Counted from the first letter of the stretch, positions 50,985 to 60,076 are shown. The stretch: DNA of 64,000 nt from Ruminococcus sp. (GCA_017405065.1 JAFRBD010000091.1:1-64000); one strand, 5' to 3'. The notes: generated from the sequence alone by a model not told the origin. Numbers and translations are program-made.

Positions 50985-52211
50985 GACTACGGTCACGGTT
51001 CTCGTCACCCTTGTCTTTAAATGAAAATCATCGGTGACGGTATAGCTCAGATAATAGACGCCGGGCTTATCGGACAGCACCTCGCCGGCAATCTTGACGC
51101 GGTTCGTGATATCGTTGCCGCAGATATCGGCAGCGGTCACGCCCGCCTTGGGATCAAACGACTTGCCCTTTTTCAGCTCGAGATCCTCAACGCCGGTAAG
51201 GGTCGGCATCTTTCCCAGATACGGATTCCCCTCGGTGTCGTCGGTGGGATCCCACTTCGCGTCGGCGGGGATCTTCACGGAAGCAGGCTTGCCGAGCGGA
51301 TCGGATCTTTTGTCCGCATCGATGACGTGGACAGGGGTATCGAGATCGCAGTTCTTCATGATCCAATAGACGTCCGATACCATCATGCGCACACAGCCCT
51401 GTGAGGCGGGTTCGCCGAGCTTGTTGAATTCCGCCGCCTCGAGCGAGTCGTGGGTCGCGGTCGCATACGGCGTACTGTGAAACAGATAGGGTCCCGAGAA
51501 ACCGGACACAAACATTCCGTAGACGTCGCCGTACAGCGGATGCCACGGCTCCTGAAAATAGATGGAGAAGTCGCCCGTGACGGTGATATCGCTGCCGCCG
51601 GTACCGCAGGAGCAGACCATCGCCCTGACAGGCACGGTATACTCGCCGTTGTCGTCCTTGGTGTAAACGGTAACGGTATTGGTGCGGCGGTTGACGGTGA
51701 TGCTGTAGATATCCCGGTTGCCGGCGGCGACGTTTTTCGCCTGCACATCCTCGTTCGCTTTGATCGCGGTCGTCACCTCGTCGGGGCGCTCCGGCTCGGG
51801 GTTCTGTGACACATTGAACGTACACTCCGCCGAGAAATTCCGCGACTTTGCCGTCACGACAGCCGTACCGGCAGAGAGCGCGTCGGTATGACCGGCAGCG
51901 TCCACGCGGACGACGGCAGGATCGGAGGACTCGAACTCGACCTCCTCCATTTTGATGGAAGAAGGCATCGTGAGCATGTAGATATCTCCGGTCAAGACCT
52001 CGATCACCGAAGGCTCTCCCGCCTGCATCTGAAGACTGACGGCGCCGTTATCCGCGTGCTTGTTTTTCAGGTCGATAAAGCGCCAAACCATCAGCGCTAC
52101 AGCCGCGACAAGCACAACGGATATCGCGATGATCGCTATTACTCTTTTTGTGTTTCCTTTTCGATCGTAACGGTATTTGCTACCGTATCTCATTACTTTC
52201 ATCGGTTTCAT
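50979..52211 (-). CDS. L,D-transpeptidase (YkuD family) with N-terminal membrane anchor and Ig-like domains
   Basis: 410 residues from ATG at 52211. Longer in-frame starts lie upstream of the predicted transcription start, see the promoter at 52219-52247. One transmembrane helix (RVIAIIAISVVLVAAVALMVW), a Big_2-like beta domain (IEVLTGDIYMLTMPSSIKMEEVEFESSDPAVVRVDAAG), the YkuD catalytic domain with DIYSITVNRRTNTVTVYT, FHSTPY and the active-site motif GEPASQGCVRM (Cys nucleophile), and a C-terminal Ig-like domain (GVTAADICGNDITNRV). Such enzymes form 3-3 peptidoglycan cross-links or attach proteins outside the membrane. The in-frame ATGs at 52202 and 52193 are alternative starts. Confidence 0.88.
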   Translation of the reverse strand: MKPMKVMRYGSKYRYDRKGNTKRVIAIIAISVVLVAAVALMVWRFIDLKNKHADNGAVSLQMQAGEPSVIEVLTGDIYMLTMPSSIKMEEVEFESSDPAVVRVDAAGHTDALSAGTAVVTAKSRNFSAECTFNVSQNPEPERPDEVTTAIKANEDVQAKNVAAGNRDIYSITVNRRTNTVTVYTKDDNGEYTVPVRAMVCSCGTGGSDITVTGDFSIYFQEPWHPLYGDVYGMFVSGFSGPYLFHSTPYATATHDSLEAAEFNKLGEPASQGCVRMMVSDVYWIMKNCDLDTPVHVIDADKRSDPLGKPASVKIPADAKWDPTDDTEGNPYLGKMPTLTGVEDLELKKGKSFDPKAGVTAADICGNDITNRVKIAGEVLSDKPGVYYLSYTVTDDFHLKTRVTRTVTVVG

Positions 52212-52218
52212 ACTCATG

Positions 52219-52247
52219 ATTATACACGATTTTTCAGTATTTATCAA
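52219..52247 (-). promoter_or_regulatory. Promoter of the L,D-transpeptidase gene (leaderless?)
   Basis: Minus strand: TTGATA (52242-52247), 17-bp spacer, TATAAT (52219-52224). Transcription should begin near 52212, at the ATG of 52211, leaving no room for a ribosome binding site. Confidence 0.75.
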
Positions 52248-52286
52248 GTTACAGTTTTTTACGTCTGTATTCACCTGCGGAAATGA

Positions 52287-52315
52287 TTGCAAAATCCACC
52301 GCGCCATGTTAGAAT
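52287..52315 (+). promoter_or_regulatory. Promoter of the RlmD-type methyltransferase gene (leaderless?)
   Basis: TTGCAA (52287-52292), 17-bp spacer, TAGAAT (52310-52315). The ATG at 52322 is 6 nt past the -10, about where transcription should begin. Confidence 0.7.
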
Positions 52316-52321
52316 AGACCC

Positions 52322-53530
52322 ATGAATGATTTTTGTATTTACGCGAAAAAATGCAGCTCCTGCCACTTATGCAACTTAAGCTATGAGGAACAGCTGCGCT
52401 ATAAAGAAAATATCTGCCGCAAAACCGTCGGCAAGCTCTGCCGCGTCGAGCCGATCACCGCATCCCCGAAAACGGAGGGCTACCGCAACAAGGCGCAGTT
52501 CGTCTACAAGCGCGACGGCAAGCGCATCGTCAGCGGACTGTACAAGTCGGCGACCCGCAGCGTGATGGCTGCCGAAAGCTGCAGCGTCTGCTCCGAGAAC
52601 GCGAACGAGATCACCGCGGCTTTGGCAAAGCTGTTCCAAAGCTTCAAAGTCATGCCCTACGATCCGTATACGGGCAAAGGCTGGCTAAAAAGCGTCGTGA
52701 TCCGCGAGGCAGTCGCGACAGGCGAAGTGATGGCGGTCATCAACGGCGCGGACAGCATCTTCCCTGCAAAGCGCACTTTTGCCGCCGCATTGCAGAAGGC
52801 TTGTGCTCAGCTCACCACCGCCGTGTGTACCGTCAACCGTGACAAAACCAAGCTGTTTACCGGCAAGCAGAGCGATATTCTCTTCGGCGGGGGCAGGATC
52901 ACCGACGTTTTGTGCGGCGAAAGATTCATCCTCTCTCCCTCCTCGTTTTATCAGATCAACCACGACCAGACGGAACAGCTTTATACCAAAGCTATCGAAC
53001 TGGCTCAGCTCAGCGGAAGGGAGACCGTCCTCGACGCCTACTGCGGCGTCGGCGCCATCGGCATCGTCGCCTCCCGCCGCGCAAAAACCGTCTGCGCGGT
53101 GGAGCTTAATCCCGCCGCCATCGCCGACGCCAAGCGCAACGCGAAGCAAAACGGGATCGAGAACATCCGCTTCACCGCCGCCGACAGCAAAGAATACGCC
53201 AAAAAACTGGCGGAAAACAACGTGCACATCGACGCCGCTTTCATCGACCCTCCGCGCGCGGGCTGCTCCGCTTCCTTCCTCAACTCGCTCGCAAAGCTCT
53301 CCCCCGACCGCATCGTCTACATCTCCTGCAATCCCGAAACGCAGGCGCGGGATATCCGGATACTTGGCAGGCTCGGCTATCAGGCGCAGGTATGTTATCC
53401 GTTCGATATGTTCCCGCACACGAATCATACAGAGACGGTTGTTCTTTTAAGTCGGAAAAATATCGACGATCATCTTGAGTTTACTTGGACGGATAGAGAA
53501 TTCGGAACAAAGAAAGGTACATTATCATGA
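52322..53530 (+). CDS. rlmD: 23S rRNA (uracil-5-)-methyltransferase, RlmD/TrmA family
   Basis: 402 residues. N-terminal iron-sulfur cysteines C5, C11, C14 and C17 (CIYAKKCSSCHLC) fix the start at 52322. SAM-binding LDAYCGVGAIGIVAS, IDPPRAGCS, and the catalytic YISCNPETQARD with its Cys nucleophile. Methylates uridine C5 in 23S rRNA; which of RlmD/RlmCD-type targets is served cannot be read. The TRAM domain seen in some relatives is lacking and the C-terminus is short. Stop overlaps the next start by 4 bp. Its promoter diverges from that of the L,D-transpeptidase gene. Confidence 0.9.
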   Translation: MNDFCIYAKKCSSCHLCNLSYEEQLRYKENICRKTVGKLCRVEPITASPKTEGYRNKAQFVYKRDGKRIVSGLYKSATRSVMAAESCSVCSENANEITAALAKLFQSFKVMPYDPYTGKGWLKSVVIREAVATGEVMAVINGADSIFPAKRTFAAALQKACAQLTTAVCTVNRDKTKLFTGKQSDILFGGGRITDVLCGERFILSPSSFYQINHDQTEQLYTKAIELAQLSGRETVLDAYCGVGAIGIVASRRAKTVCAVELNPAAIADAKRNAKQNGIENIRFTAADSKEYAKKLAENNVHIDAAFIDPPRAGCSASFLNSLAKLSPDRIVYISCNPETQARDIRILGRLGYQAQVCYPFDMFPHTNHTETVVLLSRKNIDDHLEFTWTDREFGTKKGTLS

Positions 53531-53832
53531 ATTACGAAACATTGTTTGATCTATTTGATAGAAAGTGCAGAAACATTGACGAGACTTCTTTCTATTTCAA
53601 AACGGATCCGAACGAAGTGGAACATTATATTGGATATTTGCCGCAATATGAAATGCCATACTGGGTAGGTTACTGTGACATTGAAAACGGTTGGGAATGT
53701 AAAACCGCAAAAGAACTCTTTGAAGCTCCGATATTTGACGGCAAGTCCATAAAGGACCGATGGGATGAGATTATATTGTTACAAATAGGCGGAATCAGCT
53801 TTGATGAATGGAAAATAGATTATTGTCTGTAA
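53527..53832 (+). CDS. Small hypothetical protein (101 aa)
   Basis: ATG at 53527 overlaps the methyltransferase stop by 4 bp and is preceded by AAAGGTAC. Acidic, aromatic-rich (MNYETLFDLFDRKCRNIDETSFYF, YLPQYEMPYWVGYCDIENGWEC), no signal peptide or membrane segment. The AT-rich codon use differs from its neighbours and hints at recent acquisition. It resembles small immunity-type or contact-inhibition-related proteins in composition only; I do not recognise the family. Confidence 0.7.
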   Translation: MNYETLFDLFDRKCRNIDETSFYFKTDPNEVEHYIGYLPQYEMPYWVGYCDIENGWECKTAKELFEAPIFDGKSIKDRWDEIILLQIGGISFDEWKIDYCL

Positions 53833-54205
53833 AGAATTGATTTCTTACCGAATGAAACGCACGTTGAAACGATTTGTCTTTTGATGAAAACCGGATAATA
53901 ATGTGTAAAAAAAGGGGCTGTCGCATTAAGAAAAGCGATAGCCCTTAAGTTGTGTCATCCTGAGCAAAGTGAAGGATCTTATAGTGCAATTTATCCAAAT
54001 ATATGACACCTGTTATGTGTCATATAACGGAAAAGTCAGCGCTTTAAGATTCTTCGGATGAATCCTCAGGATGACATTTTTTACGTTCGTGTTTTGACTT
54101 TCATCGTATTTTTTAATAAAACGCACTATGATTCTTCGGCAGAGCCTCAGAATGATCTTTTTTTATTTTGCGACAGCTCCTTTTTTATTCTATAACAGAA
54201 AATTA
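53833..54205. repeat. Nested inverted repeats, including TGTCATCCTGAG element
   Basis: The gap holds a hairpin GGGCTGTCGC...GCGATAGCCC (53914-53939) that may end the upstream transcript; a 124-bp element with ends TGTCATCCTGAG (53953-53964) and CTCAGGATGACA (54065-54076) and an inner palindrome ATGACAC-CTGTTAT-GTGTCAT; and a partial copy (54129-54155). An outer pair GGGGCTGTCGC (53913) and GCGACAGCTCC (about 54168) encloses them. Confidence 0.75.
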
Positions 54206-56419
54206 TCAGTACGATCCGCCTATCGCGACATTCGTCTGCAGTTTACTCAGGTACCGCTGGATATTGCTGACGTCGATGACAGTCAGCGCGCCGTCCTCAT
54301 CCACGTCGCCGTGCATCAGCGTAACGTCGGGATATGTTACGGCGATGTAGGCGATACGGCGCCGGATCAATGTCACGTCGATCGACTCGACCGCGCCGTT
54401 GCCGTCCGCGTCGCCGCGGATCAGCACGGGAGCCGCCGGCGTGCTTTCCAGATGTTTCACGCCGCCGCTGCCCTTGACCGTGACGACATACTTCTTGGTG
54501 ACGCCGTTGTTCGACTTGACCGTTATTGTCGCTCTGCCTTCCCCTACGCCGTATACCATACCGCTCGCATCAACCGCGGCTACATCCTCGTTGCTGCTGG
54601 TGAAGGTAAACGAAGCGAGCGCATTGGTGGGACGCACGTCGGGAACGATATGGAATATCGCGCCTACGCCCATCTCTGCGCCGACCTTTCCCTTTGTATC
54701 CCATGGGATATAGTAATCTGTCAGCGACGCGCCGGAGGAATAATGAGAGTCCGCGGAATTACGTCCGAAGGAATCGTTCTCTTTGCAGCCTACGGTCGTA
54801 TTGCTGCCGATCACGGAATTCCCCGGGCTGGAAGAAGTGATCCAAATACCGGACTTGGAGCAATTGCGGATACGGTTCCATTTGAGACTGTCCGACCTGG
54901 AATCGGCAAGGAACAATCCGGTATTCACGGTGTTCAGGATATCGTTGTCCTCGATCTTATCGAGGGACATGTCGTAGATGCCGATGCCGTATTTTCCGCT
55001 TTTTTCGATCCGGTTGAAACAGACCTTATTGACCTTGCCGCCTCCGCCGCCGTCAAGATGGATACCGTTGGTCTCGGCATTCCTGATATAGTTATAGCTG
55101 ACGGCGCTCGCGCTCACGTTATCGCGGAACTTGATACCGTGATACTCTTCACCGCCAACAACAGTGTTTTTGGAGCAGATGATCTCGTTGTCCGCTACGC
55201 TGACATTGCGCGCGTCCTCCACGCGGACGCCGTTGCCGCGGACGTCGATATAATTGTCATGGATACTCGCGCCGTCGATATAGTAATCGCCCGCGGGCAG
55301 ACCGCCGCTTTCATCGCCGCTGTCGACGGGTGATCTCTCGTCGAGCTTCTCGCCCAGCACCGCGATGCCCTGACTGGAATACCACGAGTAAGCATCTGCT
55401 GTCGAACCGATGTTTTTCAGGATATTATAATAGATCTTGATATTGGATTTCGGCGGCGTCTGATAAGAATCGGACGCATGGCTCTGGGTGCCGCCCTTCT
55501 GCGCGAGCTTGCCCGACAGATAGGTACAGCCGCCCGGCTCGGAGTAAACCGTAATGCCGCGCGGTGCGTTCTCAATAACATTGCGGCTGATATCCACGTT
55601 CGTCCAGTTCATGCCCTGCACCGCGATACTGCTCATATCCTTGAAAGTATTATTGCGGATCGTGATATAGTTGTGCGGACGGTTATGCACCGCCGTATGC
55701 GAGCCGACCGCGCGGGGCATATTCTCGAAGTAACAGTTTTCGATCAGCACGTTTGTGACCGGCAGATCCTCGCACCGTCCGTTGGTGATATGGAAGGGAT
55801 GGAGCACGTCGATCTGGATCGCCTCATAACCGTAGTTGCCGGGGGTCAGGCGCTGATCGCTGAAGGTACAGCCGCGGACGGTCAAGCCGTCAACGCCCGC
55901 GAACTCGGTCATATGTCCTTCTTTCTCGTTCTTCACGGTGACGTCCTCCATCGTGAAGTTCTTGGTATGAAAGGCTTTGATGATCGTATTCTCACCGAAA
56001 TTGCCGTCGAACGTACCGCCGATCACGCGGATATTCTCATAAACGTAGCCGGTGACGCCGCTGTTCACGCCGTCCTCACTGCCGACGCGCAGCATATTGC
56101 CCGCGCCAGCGCCCGAACGCTTCAGCGTCACATTTGTCAGAAAGAGCGTCGTGTTGCTGTACACGCGCAGGACAGAATCCAGATTGTAACTGCCCTCGGC
56201 TGCCGTGACCGTGTAAGGATGATCCGCGGTCGCGTATTCGTGCGCCTCGTCCAGCGCGCGCTGTACCGCCCGACGAAAGCCGTAGCTGCCGATCTCATCC
56301 TGACCGACATAGAGATATGTCCCTTCTTCGGATTCGGCATACGCACAGAACGCCGTCATCCCGACAAGCATAGATAGGATCAGAACCATACTGACAATGA
56401 GTTTATAGAAAGATTTCAT
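54206..56419 (-). CDS. Secreted right-handed beta-helix protein with Big_2 and dockerin domains
   Basis: 737 residues. Signal peptide (MKSFYKLIVSMVLILSMLVGMTAFCAYA). Residues about 60-560 form a parallel beta-helix: repeated N-x-I/V-x-x-N-x-I units such as VLIENCYFENM, ITIRNNTFKDM, VDISRNVIENA, VCFNRIEKSGKYGIGIYDM (pectate lyase/Beta_helix type). A Big_2-like domain (about 590-655, FTSSNEDVAAVDASGMVYGVGEGRATITV) follows. The C-terminus is a type I dockerin with two calcium loops, GDADGNGAVESIDV and GDVDEDGALTVIDV, about 37 residues apart. It should be recruited to a cohesin scaffold; no scaffoldin is in the window. A carbohydrate-active role (polysaccharide lyase or glycosidase) is inference, as no catalytic residues could be assigned. 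Confidence 0.88.
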   Translation of the reverse strand: MKSFYKLIVSMVLILSMLVGMTAFCAYAESEEGTYLYVGQDEIGSYGFRRAVQRALDEAHEYATADHPYTVTAAEGSYNLDSVLRVYSNTTLFLTNVTLKRSGAGAGNMLRVGSEDGVNSGVTGYVYENIRVIGGTFDGNFGENTIIKAFHTKNFTMEDVTVKNEKEGHMTEFAGVDGLTVRGCTFSDQRLTPGNYGYEAIQIDVLHPFHITNGRCEDLPVTNVLIENCYFENMPRAVGSHTAVHNRPHNYITIRNNTFKDMSSIAVQGMNWTNVDISRNVIENAPRGITVYSEPGGCTYLSGKLAQKGGTQSHASDSYQTPPKSNIKIYYNILKNIGSTADAYSWYSSQGIAVLGEKLDERSPVDSGDESGGLPAGDYYIDGASIHDNYIDVRGNGVRVEDARNVSVADNEIICSKNTVVGGEEYHGIKFRDNVSASAVSYNYIRNAETNGIHLDGGGGGKVNKVCFNRIEKSGKYGIGIYDMSLDKIEDNDILNTVNTGLFLADSRSDSLKWNRIRNCSKSGIWITSSSPGNSVIGSNTTVGCKENDSFGRNSADSHYSSGASLTDYYIPWDTKGKVGAEMGVGAIFHIVPDVRPTNALASFTFTSSNEDVAAVDASGMVYGVGEGRATITVKSNNGVTKKYVVTVKGSGGVKHLESTPAAPVLIRGDADGNGAVESIDVTLIRRRIAYIAVTYPDVTLMHGDVDEDGALTVIDVSNIQRYLSKLQTNVAIGGSY

Positions 56420-56447
56420 CGAACCACCTCTTTCTGTATTACTTTAT

Positions 56448-56476
56448 ACTTTACGCCGATACTTTCCCGCTGTCAA
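56448..56476 (-). promoter_or_regulatory. Promoter of the dockerin protein gene
   Basis: Minus strand: consensus TTGACA (56471-56476), 17-bp spacer, TAAAGT (56448-56453). Confidence 0.6.
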
Positions 56477-56526
56477 GGCGGCAAAGCGGACAAATCGCAA
56501 GAATCTTTACATTTTTAAAAAAGTGA

Positions 56527-56555
56527 TTGTCAAAGCGTCTTTTCTGTGGTAAACT
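56527..56555 (+). promoter_or_regulatory. Promoter of the cysteine-hydrolase/FN3 protein gene
   Basis: TTGTCA (56527-56532), 17-bp spacer, TAAACT (56550-56555); divergent from the dockerin gene promoter. Confidence 0.65.
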
Positions 56556-56605
56556 TTCTGTGTATGTTTTACTTTCAGAAACCAAAAAGAGGAAGTGCAA
56601 ATAAT

Positions 56606-59179
56606 ATGAGAATCGGCAAAAAGTGCGTATCTGTCCTGCTGGCAGTACTCACCGTCCTGACCGTGATGCTCGCCGGCGCTGTTCCCGGCACGGTCAAAAC
56701 GGAGGCGGCGGGCTGGAACGGCTGGAACTACGGCGGCGGTACGCTGTACGGATACCAGACCATTCTGGATGCTTACGGCATCGACTACGACGTCTATATG
56801 AAGTGGCTGGACGACCACGACAAGGACAGCCCCAACCCCGATTATTACTTAGGCACCCCGTACGTCGGTCAGGATCACCGCAACCCTCACGGCGACTGTC
56901 AGGGCGCTTACGGCGCGTACGACGTTCCCGGGCGCGAGGGTCTGAACTGCACCGGCTTCGTCTGGCATGTGCTGTACAAGGCGGCTGTCCACTCCGGCGC
57001 ATCGCGTTCACAGATCAACCGTCTGGGCGTCATGGGCGGCGTTCTCTCGTCTTGGAGCACCTACGGCGTGTACCGTATCTGGTTCAACTCGCTCGAGGAC
57101 GCGTATGATTCCGGCGTCATGGAAAAGGGCGACGTCATGTGGATCTACGGCTCCAAGGACAACCACAACGCCATCTTCTACGGCGACGATCCCCACGACT
57201 GGATGTACTGGGACAGCGCGGGTGAACGCAACCGCTACTGTGAGATCCACGCCATCGGCGCGTGCAGGGGGCTGTGGGTCTGCAAGGTCACCCGTCCGCA
57301 TAAGATCGAGCTGAAGATCGACACCGCTTCCGGCGGCAGAGGCACCAAGTTCGGCACCAAATATATGGTCTTTGACAGCAAGGCAAAAGCGCAGGCATGC
57401 ATCAACGCTTCCGACGACGATCCCGCGTGGGAGGAGCGCGAGGGCACCATCGTGCTCGACAGCGACGGTCACGGCTGCTTCCGCACGCAGAAGGCTCCTA
57501 CCGCAAAAGAGCTTTGGTCGGGCGATAAACCCGTCACCAATCACAGCTATTTCAAGTCCGGTGCGCAAAGAGTCAGCTGCTCCAAAACGTATTACGCAGT
57601 TCAGTGGAGCCACTCGCCGGGTATTTCGGAGGATCACGCCATCCATGAGTTCAAGGATTCGGGTCAGCGCACCCCCTCGGGCTACCGCGTGTTCCGTTTC
57701 ATCGCGCCAATCCGCGTCGACGATCCCGCCTTCTCCGAGATCAAAAGCGTCTCGGACGGCATCCGCATGAAGTGGCAGGCTGTCAAGGGCGCCGGCAAAT
57801 ACCGCATCTATTACAAAAACAGTCAGGGCAGCTGGACGAGGATGGCGGAAACCTCCTCCACCTCCTACCTCGATACGGACGTACGACGCGGCAAATCCTA
57901 CACCTACACCATCCGCTGCGTCGACAAATACGGCAACTTTATCAGCGATTACAACACCAAGGGCTGGAAGGGAACCTATCAATACCTCGACACTCCCGGG
58001 ATCACCGATCTCACGGACACTCCCGAGGGCGTGAAGATCAGCTGGAACGCGGTGGAAAATACCATCAACAACGATCCGATACAGTACCGCGTCTATTACA
58101 AAAACAGTAAGGGCGGCTGGACGAGGATCGCACAGACCGATAAGACCTCCTGCACAGACGCTGCCGTCGGCGAAGGCAAGCAGTATACCTATACCGTCCG
58201 CTGTGTCGACAAGGACGGCGACTTTATCAGCAAATACAACACCGACGGCTGGCAGCACACCTTTAACGGCACAGACGCCCCGCAGATCACCGAAACGATC
58301 AGCGAGCCCGACGGCGTGCGCATCCGCTGGAACGCGGTCGAGGGCGTCGCCAAGTACCGCGTCTATTACAAGAACAAGGCGGGCGAATGGAAGAAAATGA
58401 GCGACGTCGCGGGTACGGAATATTTCGACGACGATGTTTCTCCCGGCACGACCTACACCTACTCCGTACGCTGTATCAACAGTCAGGGCTATACCGTCAG
58501 CGGTATGAACAAGACCGGATGGAAATGTCAGTATATCGGCGTGGATACCCCGCAGATCACCTCGATCCAAAGCGATCCCGACGGCGTCCGCATGAGATGG
58601 GATCCCGTTGAAGGTGCGGTGAAGTACCGCGTCTACTACAAAAACAGCAAGGGCAGCTGGGTGAAAGTGGCAGAGACCGCCGGTACTGAATATCTCGACG
58701 AAGAGATCAAGCTCAACCAAAGCTATTACTATACCGTCCGCTGTGTCAACAACCGCGGCAAGTTTATGAGCGACTACAACAAGACCGGATGGAAGGGCGG
58801 CTTTGAGGGGATTCCCGCGCCGCAGATCACCGAAGCGTACAGCGACGCCGAGGGCGTGCATCTCAAATGGAATGTCGCAGAGGGCGCGTCGAAGTACCGC
58901 GTCTACTACAAGAGCAAAACAGGCGAATGGAAGAGCATGGGCGATACTGCCGATACCGAATTCCTCGACGACGACGTTGCCGAGGGCACGGAGTATACCT
59001 ACTCGATCCGCTGCATCAATCATTCGGGGCGCTTCTCGAGCCCCTACGCGCAGGAATTCAAATACACCTACGCGCCTGTCAACAAAGCAATCGCGGATAC
59101 CGGCGAAAGTATTGAAATAAACGAAGGCGACAGCACAGGATCCGCCGTTTTAAACGAATATCCCGAGGTTTGGGAATAA
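56606..59179 (+). CDS. Secreted papain-like (NlpC/P60-type) domain protein with five FN3-like repeats
   Basis: 857 residues from ATG at 56606 (AGAGGAAG upstream; the upstream ATG at 56546 overlaps the promoter). Signal peptide MRIGKKCVSVLLAVLTVLTV ending near TEAAG. The N-terminal domain (about 35-230) has GLNCTGFVWHVLY with Cys115 and GDVMWIYGSKDNHNAIFYG with His187, the Cys/His arrangement of NlpC/P60-like peptidases. From about 375 to 820 come five tandem fibronectin-III-like units, each with a WxxVxGAxKYRIYYKNSxGxWxxM core and a YTYTIRCVDxxGxFISxYNxxGW end. No cell-wall anchor motif. Probable secreted peptidoglycan or peptide hydrolase; the exact substrate is not known. Diverges from the dockerin protein gene. 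Confidence 0.82.
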   Translation: MRIGKKCVSVLLAVLTVLTVMLAGAVPGTVKTEAAGWNGWNYGGGTLYGYQTILDAYGIDYDVYMKWLDDHDKDSPNPDYYLGTPYVGQDHRNPHGDCQGAYGAYDVPGREGLNCTGFVWHVLYKAAVHSGASRSQINRLGVMGGVLSSWSTYGVYRIWFNSLEDAYDSGVMEKGDVMWIYGSKDNHNAIFYGDDPHDWMYWDSAGERNRYCEIHAIGACRGLWVCKVTRPHKIELKIDTASGGRGTKFGTKYMVFDSKAKAQACINASDDDPAWEEREGTIVLDSDGHGCFRTQKAPTAKELWSGDKPVTNHSYFKSGAQRVSCSKTYYAVQWSHSPGISEDHAIHEFKDSGQRTPSGYRVFRFIAPIRVDDPAFSEIKSVSDGIRMKWQAVKGAGKYRIYYKNSQGSWTRMAETSSTSYLDTDVRRGKSYTYTIRCVDKYGNFISDYNTKGWKGTYQYLDTPGITDLTDTPEGVKISWNAVENTINNDPIQYRVYYKNSKGGWTRIAQTDKTSCTDAAVGEGKQYTYTVRCVDKDGDFISKYNTDGWQHTFNGTDAPQITETISEPDGVRIRWNAVEGVAKYRVYYKNKAGEWKKMSDVAGTEYFDDDVSPGTTYTYSVRCINSQGYTVSGMNKTGWKCQYIGVDTPQITSIQSDPDGVRMRWDPVEGAVKYRVYYKNSKGSWVKVAETAGTEYLDEEIKLNQSYYYTVRCVNNRGKFMSDYNKTGWKGGFEGIPAPQITEAYSDAEGVHLKWNVAEGASKYRVYYKSKTGEWKSMGDTADTEFLDDDVAEGTEYTYSIRCINHSGRFSSPYAQEFKYTYAPVNKAIADTGESIEINEGDSTGSAVLNEYPEVWE

Positions 59180-59194
59180 GCATAAACAACATCA

Positions 59195-59230
59195 GCAGGA
59201 GCTGCTTTTCACGGCAGCTCCTGCTTTTTT
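59195..59230 (+). terminator. Terminator of the FN3 protein gene
   Basis: GCAGGAGCTGC pairs perfectly with GCAGCTCCTGC over TTTTCACG and is followed by TTTTTT, 16 nt after the stop. Confidence 0.92.
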
Positions 59231-59308
59231 CTATCAGTATAATGTACCTCTCTCCCGGTTTCGCATAGACTGATAACAAGAGTCTACGCGATAAGGATTT
59301 GATCATAT

Positions 59309-60076
59309 ATGAATCAAGATATCATCATTGGTTTGATGATCCCGTTTTGCGGTACCGCTGTCGGCGCCGCAGCGGTGTTTTTTATGAAAAAGGCGCTTGA
59401 TCCGAGGGTATCGCGCGCACTGACGGGATTCGCGGCAGGGGTAATGACGGCGGCTTCCGTCTGGAGCCTGATCATCCCCGCGATCGAACAGTCAGAGCAC
59501 TGGGGACGACTGTCCTTTCTGCCCGCGGTCATCGGCTTTTGGGCGGGAGTTCTCTTCCTGCTGCTGATCGACCGCATCGTCCCCCGCCTGACCCGGACAG
59601 CAAACACAGCGAAACATTCCCGCACGGCGATGATGGTGCTGGCGGTCACGCTCCACAACATCCCCGAGGGCATGGCAGTCGGCGTGGCGTACGCGGGCTT
59701 TCTGTCGGGAACGGGCAGCATGCCGCTGGCGGGAGCGCTGGCGCTGGCGACAGGTATCGCGATACAGAACATCCCCGAGGGCGCGATCATCTCCATGCCG
59801 CTGCACGCGCAGGGGCGAAGCAAAGGGAGCGCCTTTCTCGGCGGCGTACTGTCGGGCGCGGTAGAGCCTGTTTTCGGCGCATTGGCGCTGATCCTTTCGG
59901 GGCTGGTGATCCCCGCGATGCCGTGCCTGCTGTCGTTCGCCGCGGGAGCGATGATCTGCGTCGTCGCCCGCGAGCTGATCCCGGAGATGACGCAGGAGGA
60001 ACGCTCCTGTGTGGGCGTGGTGTTCTACGCCCTCGGCTTCACCGTCATGATGGCGATGGACGTCGCGCTTGGTTAA
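59309..60076 (+). CDS. ZIP-family metal transporter
   Basis: 255 residues with eight hydrophobic segments. Two metal-binding helices: LHNIPEGMAVGVAY (His116, Asn117, Glu120) and IQNIPEGAIIS (about 152-161), the TM4/TM5 signature of ZIP transporters of the ZupT/GufA type. It likely takes up zinc, iron or manganese into the cell; the cation cannot be fixed by sequence. TAA stop (60074-60076) is the first triplet of the heptad element that follows. Confidence 0.9.
   Translation: MNQDIIIGLMIPFCGTAVGAAAVFFMKKALDPRVSRALTGFAAGVMTAASVWSLIIPAIEQSEHWGRLSFLPAVIGFWAGVLFLLLIDRIVPRLTRTANTAKHSRTAMMVLAVTLHNIPEGMAVGVAYAGFLSGTGSMPLAGALALATGIAIQNIPEGAIISMPLHAQGRSKGSAFLGGVLSGAVEPVFGALALILSGLVIPAMPCLLSFAAGAMICVVARELIPEMTQEERSCVGVVFYALGFTVMMAMDVALG

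Noticed and set aside
52212..52307. Longer start for the L,D-transpeptidase (extra 32 residues)
   Set aside because: Would lie upstream of a near-consensus promoter; the extension has no family resemblance.
57008..59023. 671-codon open frame on the minus strand
   Set aside because: Shadow of the FN3-repeat protein gene. Its repeats mirror the FN3 repeats; no ribosome binding site.
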